From contig JAIQGF010000007.1 in the NCBI GenBank assembly GCA_020072845.1, forward strand, positions 1 through 64,000: 64,000 nt of DNA, written 5' to 3'. This document shows positions 7,271 through 15,236 of this stretch, one piece after another (position 1 is the stretch's first letter; each line of letters starts with the position of its first letter). The DNA is from Terriglobia bacterium (GTDB lineage: Bacteria > Acidobacteriota > Terriglobia > Terriglobales > Acidobacteriaceae). The notes under the pieces were generated by a model, which made no database searches, had not been told where the DNA came from, and was given only the letters and a program-made list of their open reading frames with translations. A program made the translations under genes and the position numbers.

Positions 7271-8293
7271 ATGAAACTCGACATCGGCCTGCGCGATTAC
7301 GACCTGCGTACTGTCGCCGACTACGCGCGCCAGATGGAATCCGCCGGCTGCGACTGCCTCTGGTCCTCCGAAACCCAGCACGATCCCTTTCTCCCGCTTG
7401 CCGTCGCCGCCGCCGCCACGTCAAAAATCAAGCTCGGCACCTCCATCGCGGTCGCCTTCCCGCGCAGCCCGATGGTGCTGGCCTACACTGCCTGGGACCT
7501 GCAGAAAGCCTCGGCGGGGCGCTTCATCCTCGGACTCGGCTCGCAGGTAAAGGCGCACAACCAGCGCCGCTTCTCGGTCAAGTTCGAAGCCCCCGGCCCC
7601 AAGCTGCGCGAGGTCGTCCTGGCCCTGCGCGCCATCTGGGACTGCTGGCAAAACGGCACGCCACTCCAGTTCCACGGCCAGTTCTACCAGTTCGATCTGA
7701 TGACGCCTTTCTTCAATCCCGGCCCCATCGCGCACCCCAAGATTCCGGTCTTTATCGCCGGGGTAAACCATTACATGTGCCGCATCGCGGGCGCGGTCTG
7801 CGACGGCCTCCACGTCCACCCCTTCCACACTCCCCAATACCTGCGCGATTACGTTCACCCGGCGGTCAGCGAAGGATTGCGCTCCGGCGGACGCTCCCGC
7901 CCGGACTTCACCTACGCCACCGCCGCGTTTGTCATCGTGGGCGACACGGAACAGGAGCGCGCCCGCAACGCGGAAGCCGTCCGCCGGCAGATTGCGTTCT
8001 ACGCCTCCACCCGCACCTACGAACCGGTGCTGGCCTCGCATGGTTGGGAAGGAATCGCTCCGGAGCTGCACCACAAGTCCCTGCAGGGAGACTGGCAAGG
8101 CATGGCCGCGCTCATCACTGACGAAATGCTCGACATGATTGCCGTCACCGGCACGTGGGAGACGATCGGCCCCAAACTGCGGGAGCGCTACGCCGGGCTG
8201 CTCGACCGCGTCGCGCTCTACCAGCCGTACGAGGTTGCCGTGGACGACACCCGGCTCGCCCGCCTGGCTCAAGAATTGAATTACACTCAGTAA
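7271..8293 (+). CDS. LLM-class flavin-dependent (probably F420) oxidoreductase
   Basis: 340 aa, bacterial luciferase-like TIM barrel. The N-terminal KLDIGLRDYDLRTVADYARQMESAGCDCLWSSETQHDPF block, the KIKLGTSIAVAFPRSPMVLAYTAWDL strand and the GRFILGLGSQVKAHNQRRFS loop are typical of the F420-dependent oxidoreductase subfamily close to methylene-tetrahydromethanopterin reductase-like enzymes. The substrate cannot be named. Start alternatives are GTG at 7262 and ATG at 7271; the ATG matches the family N terminus. No F420 biosynthesis genes are in the window. Confidence 0.85.
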   Translation: MKLDIGLRDYDLRTVADYARQMESAGCDCLWSSETQHDPFLPLAVAAAATSKIKLGTSIAVAFPRSPMVLAYTAWDLQKASAGRFILGLGSQVKAHNQRRFSVKFEAPGPKLREVVLALRAIWDCWQNGTPLQFHGQFYQFDLMTPFFNPGPIAHPKIPVFIAGVNHYMCRIAGAVCDGLHVHPFHTPQYLRDYVHPAVSEGLRSGGRSRPDFTYATAAFVIVGDTEQERARNAEAVRRQIAFYASTRTYEPVLASHGWEGIAPELHHKSLQGDWQGMAALITDEMLDMIAVTGTWETIGPKLRERYAGLLDRVALYQPYEVAVDDTRLARLAQELNYTQ

Positions 8294-8303
8294 GGATTAC
8301 GAC

Positions 8304-8735
8304 ATGCTCAACCACATCCGCCCGCTCGCCGCCGCCGTTCTCGTCCTATCGCTGCTCGCCGCCGCGCAAACCAGCTACACACCGCAATTCAAGGGTGACC
8401 CGGCTCACTCCACCGCCGAGGCCGCCGCGCTTGGCTACATGCGCACCGTCATCTACGCACAGCGCGTCTACTATAAGAAGCACGCCGCCTACGCCACCAC
8501 GCTGCCCGAGCTGGTCGGCTCCAGCTCCTTCACCCGGCGCATGACGAATCCCGACCGCGGCGACTACACCGTCCACTTCACCTCGACCAATGCCGGCAAG
8601 AACTTTTCGCTCTCCCTTGTCCCCAAGCAGTTCGACGCCGCCCACCGCGCCTTCTTCGCCGACGACACTGGGGCCATCCGCGCGGAAAACGACCAGCCCG
8701 CGAGCGTATCGTCGCCGAAACTCAAGGCGGATTGA
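8304..8735 (+). CDS. exported pilin-like small protein
   Basis: 143 aa with a signal peptide (about 1-21). The mature part contains AALGYMRTVIYAQRVYYKKHAAYATTLPELVG, a motif common to pseudopilin/minor-pilin-like proteins (a long helix followed by YxxYATTLxxL), but the usual prepilin peptidase site (G/FTLIE) is missing and is replaced by a standard signal peptide. It starts 10 bp after the oxidoreductase stop and is probably co-transcribed. Function unknown. Confidence 0.7.
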   Translation: MLNHIRPLAAAVLVLSLLAAAQTSYTPQFKGDPAHSTAEAAALGYMRTVIYAQRVYYKKHAAYATTLPELVGSSSFTRRMTNPDRGDYTVHFTSTNAGKNFSLSLVPKQFDAAHRAFFADDTGAIRAENDQPASVSSPKLKAD

Positions 8736-8900
8736 TGTGCGCGGCCGCTTATGCACCGCCGAAGAGTCACCTCAATCGGTAATCGTCAAAACTCCCTCGT
8801 GCTGCGGTATGCCTGTTCCCTGCACTCTAAGGCAACAGCCATCTTGACGTGCGCAGGGAGTCGCGCAAAACTCTTCCAACGCCAGGGGGGAGGCTAAGCC

Positions 8901-9194
8901 GTGAAGCTCTTCGCCACCAAGGAATCCTATCGCGCCGGCGACCGCATTTTCGCCATCCTACAGCGCCCGGACGTCGCGCTCCTGCTCACCTGCGAGGCGC
9001 CTTCGAGTTGGACCGCCATGCTGTTCGACTTCGGCAAGAAACAGGCCGCCGCCGCCGCCCACAATCACCCCTCCATTGCCGAGGCCCAGAAGTACGTGAT
9101 CGCGCAGATGCAGGCGCACTACAAGGTGGCTCCGCCGGAGGTGGAGATCCAATGGCAACAGGCGCTCAACCGGCCCGACATTCTGCAAACCTGA
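8901..9194 (+). CDS. hypothetical protein (97 aa)
   Basis: GTG start preceded by a GGGGGGAGG-type Shine-Dalgarno sequence. The product is soluble and alpha/beta-like (MKLFATKESYRAGDRIFAILQRPDVALLL), with an acidic C-terminal half. No recognised domain. It could continue the transcript of the preceding pair or have its own promoter in the 165-bp gap (8736-8900), where nothing else is evident. Confidence 0.55.
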   Translation: MKLFATKESYRAGDRIFAILQRPDVALLLTCEAPSSWTAMLFDFGKKQAAAAAHNHPSIAEAQKYVIAQMQAHYKVAPPEVEIQWQQALNRPDILQT

Positions 9195-9204
9195 GTTGGA
9201 GAGG

Positions 9205-9648
9205 TTAATTGACGGCCCAGCAGGTCAAGGAATTGCGGTAACGGCGGCAGCGCCAGTTCCAGGTGTGCATGCCCGGATTGAGGTGGACGTATTCGAACAT
9301 GTCGGGGCGCCGCGTCTGGCCCCAGTAGGTCACCGGCCATACCTCGGGCGAAAGTTCCGGGGTTCCCCCGGCCACGCAGCCGAGAAAGATCACGCCGCCA
9401 TCGCTCTCCGGCAGCGCAATGCAGTTGCGCTGTTCGCCGACAGCCCAGTCGGCCCGGCCGAAATATACCGTCGTGTCTTCGCGGTGCGGCACCCAGCCGG
9501 CGCGGTTGGCGGCGCTGGCGACGCCCAGGCTGAGCCCGACGATGACGACGACCGCAACCGCCGCAAGCCTCGCCCTGGCCAAAGCATTCGACTGCGGGGT
9601 CGCGCCGGTATCCGTCGAGCTTGGATTCATGACCGCGCTGGTATCCAT
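9205..9648 (-). CDS. hypothetical single-pass membrane protein
   Basis: 147 aa. After about 25 polar residues there is one hydrophobic segment (LAAVAVVVIVGLSLGVASA), then a periplasmic domain with four Cys (CIALPE, GCVAG, WRCRRY, LTCWAV) that could form two disulfides, and many Trp. No family identified. Alternative start TTG at 9657; ATG at 9648 preferred. It converges with the upstream 97-aa gene with only 10 bp between stops. Confidence 0.55.
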   Translation of the reverse strand: MDTSAVMNPSSTDTGATPQSNALARARLAAVAVVVIVGLSLGVASAANRAGWVPHREDTTVYFGRADWAVGEQRNCIALPESDGGVIFLGCVAGGTPELSPEVWPVTYWGQTRRPDMFEYVHLNPGMHTWNWRCRRYRNSLTCWAVN

Positions 9649-9722
9649 GGATAGCAATTTTAGCGGTGTTACAACGAAAAAAAGAGATTACGTTGGAGCG
9701 TGAACCACGGTGCTCAAGGGAA

Positions 9723-9759
9723 GGCGTCAGGCGTCAGGCTCCAGGCTTCAGGGTCAAGC
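9723..9759. repeat. heptad-period array
   Basis: GGCGTCA, GGCGTCA, GGCTCCA, GGCTTCA, GGGTCAA, in the spacer before the TPR gene. No mirrored arm. The presence of the array argues against using the earlier in-frame GTG (9700) as the start of the next gene. Confidence 0.7.
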
Positions 9760-9798
9760 CGGAATCGGCTAACATCCCCATCACATCGAGGACTCCCG

Positions 9799-11580
9799 TT
9801 GTCATCCGGCAAGCGATTTCCGCGACAGCAGCCGACCTCCGCAAAACGCAGCCCGCAGCGGTGGTGGAATCACGCCTGGTTGCAAGCCGCGGCGCTGATC
9901 GCCATGGCGGTGGTCGTGTACCTGCCCGCTGTGCGCGGCGGCTTCATCTGGGACGACCGCATGTACCTGACGCACAGCACGCTGATGCGCCGCCCGCTTT
10001 GGAGGCTATGGATTGCACCCGAGGCCATCGATTACCTGCCGCTGACGTACACGCTGTACTGGCTGCAATGGCGCATCTGGCACGACAGCGCGATGGCGTT
10101 TCACCTGGTGAACGTGCTTCTGCACGGCGGCGCTGCGGTCATGCTGTGGCGCGTGCTGCGCCGGCTGCAAGTGCGCGGCGCATGGATCGCCGCGGCCATT
10201 TTCGCAGTCCATCCCGTGGGCGCCGAGTCGGTGGCATGGATCGCCGAGGAGAAAAACACGCTGTCGCTGCTGCTGGCGGCAAGCGCGCTGTTGCTGTACC
10301 TGAATTCGGAGGCGCGGCCGCGGCGGTATTGGATGGCAGTCGTCACGTTTGCCATGGCGCTGTTCTCCAAGCCGGCAGTCATCATGTTTCCGGTGATCCT
10401 GCTGCTGCTGGCGTGGTGGAAGCGCGGCGCGATCACGCGCACCGAATACCTGCAGACCGCGCCCTTCTTCGCGTTATCGGCGATTTTTGCGCCGGTAACG
10501 ATCTGGTACCAGAGGCGCTCCATCGGCACGGAACACATTCCGCTCGGCGGGATTGGCGAGCGCTTGGCGCAGGTGACGAAAGCGGCATGGTTTTACCTTT
10601 ATAAACTGCTGCTGCCGCGCGATCTCATGTTCTTCTACACGAGTTGGAAACACAGCGGCCTTGACGGATTCACCGTGGCCGGCATAGTGGCATTGATCGC
10701 GGTCGCGGCCTGTCTGTGGCGCATGTGCGCGCCATGGGGACGCGGGCCGCTGGTCGCGCTGGCATGTTTCGCGGCGCTGCTGTTGCCGGTGCTGGGACTG
10801 TTCGACATGGCGTGGATGCAGTTCGCGCCGGTGGCCGACCATTACCAGTATCCGGCGATGATCGCGGCGATCGCGCTGATCGCTTCAATTTTGGAGAATC
10901 CCCACCCTGTCGCTCCAAGACCGGGAGCGACAAGGGTGGGCCACCCAGCGCGCGTGGCGGCGGTTGCGGCGATCATCGTCGCACTCGGCGCGCTCACCTT
11001 CATGCAGGCTCGGCAATATCGGGACGAAGACACGCTGTGGCGCGCGACCCTCGATCGTAATCCGCAGGCGTGGGCGGCATGGGCGGGACTTGGGCTGACG
11101 GCGAGCGAACGCGGCGATACGGCCACGGCCATTGCCGACCTGAAGCGCGCGGCGGAACTGAATCCGCAATATTCGGCAGTGCACAACAATCTTGGCGCGG
11201 AGTACCAGAAAAACGGAGACGTCGAAGCAGCGATCGCGCAATACGACGCGGCGGTGCGGATCAACCCCAGGCTGGCGGCGGCGCAGTACAACCTGGGCGT
11301 GATGCTGCTGCGGCAAAAGCGGGCGTCGCAAGCGGAGCCCCACCTGGCGCGCGCTGTCGAACTGATGCCCAGCAGCTCGCCGGCCGAGGCCAAGCTGGGT
11401 TCGGCATTGCTGGTGCAGGGCAAGCTGGCGACGGCGGAGCAGCACCTGGCGCGCGCGGCGCGGCTGGATCCGGCAAGCTTTGAAGCGCACGCGTACCTGG
11501 CGGAATGTTTGCGGAAACAAGGGAAGTCCGAACAAGCGTTCGAGGAGTACCAAAAAGCCATTGCGTTGCGAGGACAATAG
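9799..11580 (+). CDS. polytopic membrane protein with C-terminal TPR domain (TMTC/PMT-like)
   Basis: 593 aa. The first about 360 residues hold roughly ten hydrophobic segments, and the loop FIWDDRMYLTHSTLMRRPLWRLW resembles the catalytic first loop (acidic DD) of GT-C mannosyltransferases. The C-terminal about 170 residues contain 34-residue TPR units (NPQAWAAWAGLGLTASERGD, NPQYSAVHNNLGAEYQKNGD, NPRLAAAQYNLGVMLLRQ). This architecture matches TMTC-like or O-mannosyl-type membrane proteins. The TTG start at 9799 has GAGGA 6 nt upstream. A REP-like palindrome (10900-10940) is embedded in frame between two membrane segments. Glycosyl transfer is an inference from architecture. Confidence 0.78.
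   Translation: MSSGKRFPRQQPTSAKRSPQRWWNHAWLQAAALIAMAVVVYLPAVRGGFIWDDRMYLTHSTLMRRPLWRLWIAPEAIDYLPLTYTLYWLQWRIWHDSAMAFHLVNVLLHGGAAVMLWRVLRRLQVRGAWIAAAIFAVHPVGAESVAWIAEEKNTLSLLLAASALLLYLNSEARPRRYWMAVVTFAMALFSKPAVIMFPVILLLLAWWKRGAITRTEYLQTAPFFALSAIFAPVTIWYQRRSIGTEHIPLGGIGERLAQVTKAAWFYLYKLLLPRDLMFFYTSWKHSGLDGFTVAGIVALIAVAACLWRMCAPWGRGPLVALACFAALLLPVLGLFDMAWMQFAPVADHYQYPAMIAAIALIASILENPHPVAPRPGATRVGHPARVAAVAAIIVALGALTFMQARQYRDEDTLWRATLDRNPQAWAAWAGLGLTASERGDTATAIADLKRAAELNPQYSAVHNNLGAEYQKNGDVEAAIAQYDAAVRINPRLAAAQYNLGVMLLRQKRASQAEPHLARAVELMPSSSPAEAKLGSALLVQGKLATAEQHLARAARLDPASFEAHAYLAECLRKQGKSEQAFEEYQKAIALRGQ
10900..10940. repeat. REP-like palindrome inside a coding sequence
   Basis: CCCACCCTGTCGCTCC and GGGAGCGACAAGGGTGGG form the stem. 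The same palindrome core brackets the RAYT gene at 41.4 and 42.0 kb. Here it is translated in frame as about 14 Pro/Arg-rich residues (NPHPVAPRPGATRVG) in a loop of the TPR membrane protein. Confidence 0.8.
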
Positions 11581-11582
11581 AT

Positions 11583-11626
11583 CGTAGTCCGTAGTCCGCG
11601 ATCAGGACTACCGACTACGGACTACC
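11583..11626. repeat. heptad-period array with inverted arm
   Basis: GTAGTCC, GTAGTCC, GCGATCAG then GACTACC, GACTACG, GACTACC. It starts 2 bp after the TPR gene stop and can fold as a hairpin, so it may serve as its terminator. Confidence 0.8.
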
Positions 11627-11629
11627 TGC

Positions 11630-11659
11630 AAAAAACTGCGCCGGCGGTGAGGCCGGCGC
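11630..11659 (-). terminator. Rho-independent terminator of the tetraheme cytochrome gene
   Basis: GCGCCGGC (11638-11645) and GCCGGCGC (11652-11659) form a perfect stem with a 6-nt loop. On the minus strand it is followed by AGTTTTTTG. Confidence 0.8.
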
Positions 11660-11702
11660 GGGAGAGAGTTATCCGAATTCGATCAGCTTGGTTCTGATCG
11701 GA

Positions 11703-12119
11703 TCAGACGTTGGCTTTCTGGTGGCATTCCATGCACTTTCCGGCGGCCGGGGCCTTCTTGCCCTTGGCGTTTTCCGCCATATGGCAATCAATGCAGGTGC
11801 CCTTCTTGGCCATCGGGTCGTGGAACGCGAGTTTGTAGGTGGTCTTCATCGGGGCCACGGCCACCTTGGCGTGGCACTCGCTGCAGGCTTGCGTTTTGCC
11901 GGTGGCAGCTTTCTCCGGCTTGGACGCATGGTGGCAGGTGTCGCACTTGATATTACGGTCGGTTGCGTGAACCTTGTGCATGAACTTCACGCCGCCCGCG
12001 GGATTGCCCTTGAGAATGACCGTATCAGGTGCCGGCTTGTCTGCGGCAAAAGCGGGGCCGCACATAACAAACAACAGGACAAGGCCCAACAGCACAACAA
12101 ACAATCTCGAAATCTTCAC
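11703..12119 (-). CDS. small periplasmic tetraheme cytochrome c (c3/c7 type)
   Basis: 138 aa with signal peptide (VKISRLFVVLLGLVLLFVMCGPAFA). It has four CxxCH heme sites (CDTCHH, CSECH, CIDCH, CMECH) and additional conserved His (KFMHKVHATD, KLAFHDPMA) as distal ligands. This is the class III/c7 pattern: low-potential electron shuttles in the periplasm. The GTG start at 12119 has GAGGAGG just upstream; the earlier ATG would require an unrelated 61-residue extension. It is monocistronic with its own terminator. Redox partner unknown; the Ccm operon at 13.7-16.4 kb would mature it. Confidence 0.88.
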   Translation of the reverse strand: MKISRLFVVLLGLVLLFVMCGPAFAADKPAPDTVILKGNPAGGVKFMHKVHATDRNIKCDTCHHASKPEKAATGKTQACSECHAKVAVAPMKTTYKLAFHDPMAKKGTCIDCHMAENAKGKKAPAAGKCMECHQKANV

Positions 12120-12250
12120 GTCGCCTCCTCGCGAGAAAAACGACAGACGATTACTGCGGAGCGGATTATAGCGGCGGGAGGGCGGGTTTTTCAGTGACCA
12201 AAAAGCGATGTCACGCGCATGCGTGCGCCGGGTCACAGGGGGGAGGACTG

Positions 12251-12341
12251 CCGGTTCTCGGTTTTCGGTTCCCGGCCTATCGGGCGTGCAGCCGTTCGCC
12301 ACAGTTGGGCGCCGACCGACTGACCGATAGACCGAGAGACC
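12251..12341. repeat. heptad/octad-period arrays in opposite orientation
   Basis: 12253-12273: GGTTCTC, GGTTTTC, GGTTCCC. 12313-12340: GACCGACT, GACCGATA, GACCGAGA, GACC (8-bp period). The two are roughly reverse complementary. They lie between the cytochrome promoter region and the RRM gene stop. Confidence 0.65.
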
Positions 12342-12346
12342 CGCTC

Positions 12347-12712
12347 TTAGTAACTGCGGCCGTAACCACCACCGCCGCCACCACCACCGTAGCCGCCGCG
12401 TCCGCCGCCGCCGCCGCCGCGTCCACCACGGCCGCCGCCACCGCCACCACCGCCAGGGCCGCGTTCCGGCTTGGGACGGGCTTCGCTGACGTTCAAGTTG
12501 CGTCCGCCGACGTTGGTGCCGTTAATACCGGCGACGGCTTTCTCGGCTTCGGCGTCGTTGGTCATCTCGACGAAGGCGAAGCCGCGGGGCTGTCCGGTGT
12601 CGCGGTCGCGAATCATGTTGACGCGCTCGACCGTGCCATAGCCCTCGAAGATCTGGCGCAGTTCTTCCTCGCTGGTCCTGAAATCAAGGTTGCCCACGTA
12701 AATGTTCTTCAT
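12347..12712 (-). CDS. glycine-rich RRM RNA-binding protein
   Basis: 121 aa. One RNA recognition motif (residues 1-80) with RNP2 (IYVGNL, 4-9) and RNP1 (RGFAFVEM, 43-50), then a Gly/Arg/Tyr-rich tail (about 85-121) made of G-runs broken by R and Y. This is the layout of bacterial and cyanobacterial Rbp proteins, often cold-induced RNA chaperones. The 5' region to the next gene is 239 bp, long enough for a regulated leader. Tail simplicity is due to GGN codons, not to an inserted element. Confidence 0.93.
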   Translation of the reverse strand: MKNIYVGNLDFRTSEEELRQIFEGYGTVERVNMIRDRDTGQPRGFAFVEMTNDAEAEKAVAGINGTNVGGRNLNVSEARPKPERGPGGGGGGGGRGGRGGGGGGRGGYGGGGGGGGYGRSY

Positions 12713-12951
12713 ATTGTCCTCGCGGTTGAGGTCTGTTGATTGGGGGCTTGCTCGGAAGCAGCGAAGGCAGTGCCGAGTGCGGCTCGCGATCTCTAGACCG
12801 AAGTAGCGGTACCTCGCCCTCTACAGGCGGAACAAGACTACCATTTCGACGGCTTCCGCGCAGGTTCTGGCAAAACTTTTTCGCGAGCCGGCAGTGCCCT
12901 TCTGGTTATTAGAACGGTCGCCATGCGCACCCTGTGCTAGCCTCGACACGG

Positions 12952-13683
12952 ATGGACGTTTCCGCAACTACACGCGCCAAGGGAGCGGCTGCTGTCGCTG
13001 AACCGCGGATGGTGCGCGTGCCCGATGGCTGGTTCTGGATGGGCAGCGACGCGGGCCTGGACTGCGAGCGTCCGCGGCATCGGGCATGGGTTGATGGCTT
13101 TGAGATGGCGGCCACGCAGGTGACGAACCGGGAGTATGGGCGATTCCTGACGGCCACGGGTCAGAGACCCGTGCCACACATGCTCGACCCGAATTTCAAT
13201 GATCCCGCGCAGCCGGTCGTGGCGGTGTCATGGTTCGAGGCGGCGGCGTATTGCGAATGGCTGAGCGCGGCGGCGGGGCAGCAGTACCGCTTGCCGACTG
13301 AGGCGGAGTGGGAATGGGCGGCACGCGGAGGCGTGGACGACATGCCGTATCCGTGGGGTGATGAGCCGCCGCAGTCACGTCCGGGATATGGCGACAGGTG
13401 GAAGACGGGGCCGGAGCGGGTGGGGCGGAGCGAGCCGAATGGATTCGGCCTGCACGAGATGTGCGAGAACGTCCACGAGTGGTGCAGCGACTGGTTCGAC
13501 CCGTCCTACTACTTCAGTTCGCCGGAACGAAATCCGCGCGGACCGGAGAGCGGAATGCGGCGGGCATCGCGCGGCGGATCGTGGAGGCACCACGTCAAGA
13601 ATTCCAAGTGCTACACACGGTCGAGCATCCCGCCTGAGTTTCAGTATGTGGATTACGGGTTTCGGGTGGTGCGGAGTCGGTAG
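12952..13683 (+). CDS. formylglycine-generating-enzyme-like (SUMF/EgtB-type) protein
   Basis: 243 aa with the FGE-sulfatase fold: MVRVPDGWFWMGSDAG, ATQVTNREYGRFL, PVVAVSWFEAAAYCEWLS, RLPTEAEWEWAARGG, YPWGDEPP, NGFGLHEMCENVHEWCSDWF, ASRGGSWRHH, YGFRVV. True FGE uses two Cys near the C terminus to activate oxygen. Here the comparable stretch (KNSKCYTRSS) keeps only one Cys, which by spacing to GFR aligns with a non-catalytic position. A different reaction or a structural role is therefore likely. The start codon is uncertain because no ribosome binding site is visible. No sulfatase gene is nearby. Confidence 0.85.
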   Translation: MDVSATTRAKGAAAVAEPRMVRVPDGWFWMGSDAGLDCERPRHRAWVDGFEMAATQVTNREYGRFLTATGQRPVPHMLDPNFNDPAQPVVAVSWFEAAAYCEWLSAAAGQQYRLPTEAEWEWAARGGVDDMPYPWGDEPPQSRPGYGDRWKTGPERVGRSEPNGFGLHEMCENVHEWCSDWFDPSYYFSSPERNPRGPESGMRRASRGGSWRHHVKNSKCYTRSSIPPEFQYVDYGFRVVRSR

Positions 13684-13711
13684 TCGGTAATCCGGAGTCG
13701 TCAATCGGTTA
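13672..13711. repeat. heptad-period array overlapping a stop codon
   Basis: GGAGTCG, GTAGTCG, GTAATCC, GGAGTCG, TCAATCG, GTTACTA. The last coding codons and the TAG of the FGE-like gene are inside the first two heptads; the array ends at the ccmD-like stop. Confidence 0.75.
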
Positions 13712-13831
13712 CTAGCTGCGGTTGAGATCGTCGATGTCGTCGCGCAGGCGCTGGTACCCGCGGGTGAGGATTACCAGGTAAACGATGTGTATCGCCCAAG
13801 CGGCGCCGTAGGCGGCGTAAACCCACTTCAT
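13712..13831 (-). CDS. ccmD: CcmD-like small heme-export membrane protein
   Basis: 39 aa: one membrane helix (YAAYGAAWAIHIVYLVIL) followed by a basic/acidic tail (TRGYQRLRDDIDDL). CcmD is a small protein that helps release holo-CcmE from the CcmABC complex. Its ATG overlaps the ccmC stop (ATGA), which indicates translational coupling. Assignment is by position, size and topology, since the sequence is poorly conserved in the family. Confidence 0.75.
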   Translation of the reverse strand: MKWVYAAYGAAWAIHIVYLVILTRGYQRLRDDIDDLNRS

Positions 13832-14526
13832 CGCGAGGCCCCTTTCGCGCCGGCAATGGCCTTCATGGCGTGCGCTTCTTCCACCTGCTGACGCAGGCGT
13901 TCGAGGCGGTAACGAAGCCAGATCACCAGAAATGCGAGCGCCAGGAATCCGCACCAGTTGATCAGCAGCGCGTGCATCATGCGCGGATCAATGCCGGAGC
14001 CTTCGCCGCCGCCGATGACCGGCTGCGGATGCTGGGTGCGGAACCAGCGGATCGCCATGTAAACGAACACCACGTCCACGGCGCCGAAGACGGCGAGCAC
14101 GGAGGCCAGCACCGGATTCTGTCCGGCGGTGGAGTAGCGCCGCAAAAGCAGATAGCTGACGTAGATGAGCCAAAGGACGAGCGTGGAGGTGAGGCGCGCG
14201 TCCCAGGTCCACCAGATACCCCAGATCGGCTTCGCCCAGATCGGCCCGGTGACAAGCACGATGGTGGTAAAGACGACGCCGACTTCGGCGGTGGTGAGCG
14301 CGACGGCATCAGCCTTGGGGTCACGCGAGGCGAGATACCAGATGGAAGCGGCGAGGTTAGCGAAGAAGCAGAGGAACGCCGTCCAGGCCGAGGGCACGTG
14401 GTAGTAGAAAATCCGCTGCGCATCGCCCATGGTCATTTCCCTGGGAGCGACGATGAGCCCCTGGTAAAGGCCGTAGGAGAGCAGCGCGAGCGTGGCGAGG
14501 GCGAGGATGGAGAAGGTCGATTTCAT
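13828..14526 (-). CDS. ccmC: heme exporter protein C
   Basis: 232 aa, six membrane segments. CcmC presents heme to CcmE on the periplasmic side. Visible are the Trp-rich motif WGIWWTWDARLT (102-113) and the two conserved His that flank it (YYHVPSAW at 43 and MMHALLINW near 190), all diagnostic for CcmC. It overlaps ccmB by ATGA at 14523-14526 and ccmD at the other end. Confidence 0.95.
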   Translation of the reverse strand: MKSTFSILALATLALLSYGLYQGLIVAPREMTMGDAQRIFYYHVPSAWTAFLCFFANLAASIWYLASRDPKADAVALTTAEVGVVFTTIVLVTGPIWAKPIWGIWWTWDARLTSTLVLWLIYVSYLLLRRYSTAGQNPVLASVLAVFGAVDVVFVYMAIRWFRTQHPQPVIGGGEGSGIDPRMMHALLINWCGFLALAFLVIWLRYRLERLRQQVEEAHAMKAIAGAKGASR

Positions 14527-15236
14527 TCCGCGTGCAAGACCGTCTCGAAGAGAAGGTATCCGATGATGGTGAACACTATATCGTACACGGCGAGGAAGAC
14601 GAGCGGGAGATAGGGAGAGTTGTCGCCGGTCAGGATGGCGGTGGTGCCCGCAACCATGGCCAGCAGCGCGGGAATCGAGATGGGGAACAGCAACAGCGGG
14701 AGCATGACTTCGCGGCTGCGGGTGCGGATGGACATGGCGGCGAAGAACGTGCCGTTGACCACCAGCGCCCATGTGCCCAGGACGGAAGCGATGACGAGTT
14801 GATAGGCGGGACCGACGCTGCGCAGATTGTAGAAGACGACGAACAGCGGCGTCATCACGGCTTCCAGGATGATGACGAAGAGGAAATTGCCGATGGCCTT
14901 GGCAAGAAACAGCGATTCGGCGGGCGCCGGCGAGACGCGGTAGGCATCGAGCGCTTGATTGCGCAGCTCGCGCGCCCAGGTCTGATTGAGCGCTACCACC
15001 GCAGCGAACAGCAGCGCCACCCACACCAGCCCGCCGGCAATGCGGCGCGACTCTTCGGCGGTGAGGTCGAAGGAGAAGCTGAAGATCACCACCACCAGCA
15101 GGGCGAAAAACAGCATGGAGTTGATGGCGTCCTTGGAGCGCCACTCCAGGCGCATGTCCTTGGCGAGGGTGACGCGCAAAATATCGAAGAACGCGGGAGT
15201 CTGCGCGCGGCGGGGCGCGATGGCGGAGGCGCTCAT
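14523..15236 (-). CDS. ccmB: heme exporter protein B (ABC permease)
   Basis: 237 aa with six membrane helices. CcmB is the permease partner of CcmA. Characteristic features are the early RLEWRSKDAINSMLFFALLVVVIFSF and the ARELRNQALDAYRVSPAPAESLFLAKAIGNF loop, which is the conserved cytoplasmic loop contacting the ATPase. Stop and start overlap with ccmC (ATGA), and the start overlaps the ccmA end. Confidence 0.95.
   Translation of the reverse strand: MSASAIAPRRAQTPAFFDILRVTLAKDMRLEWRSKDAINSMLFFALLVVVIFSFSFDLTAEESRRIAGGLVWVALLFAAVVALNQTWARELRNQALDAYRVSPAPAESLFLAKAIGNFLFVIILEAVMTPLFVVFYNLRSVGPAYQLVIASVLGTWALVVNGTFFAAMSIRTRSREVMLPLLLFPISIPALLAMVAGTTAILTGDNSPYLPLVFLAVYDIVFTIIGYLLFETVLHAE

Noticed and set aside
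12360-12460. CCGCCACC-type simple repeat as a mobile repeat
   Set aside because: It is explained by Gly codons of the RRM protein's glycine-rich tail.
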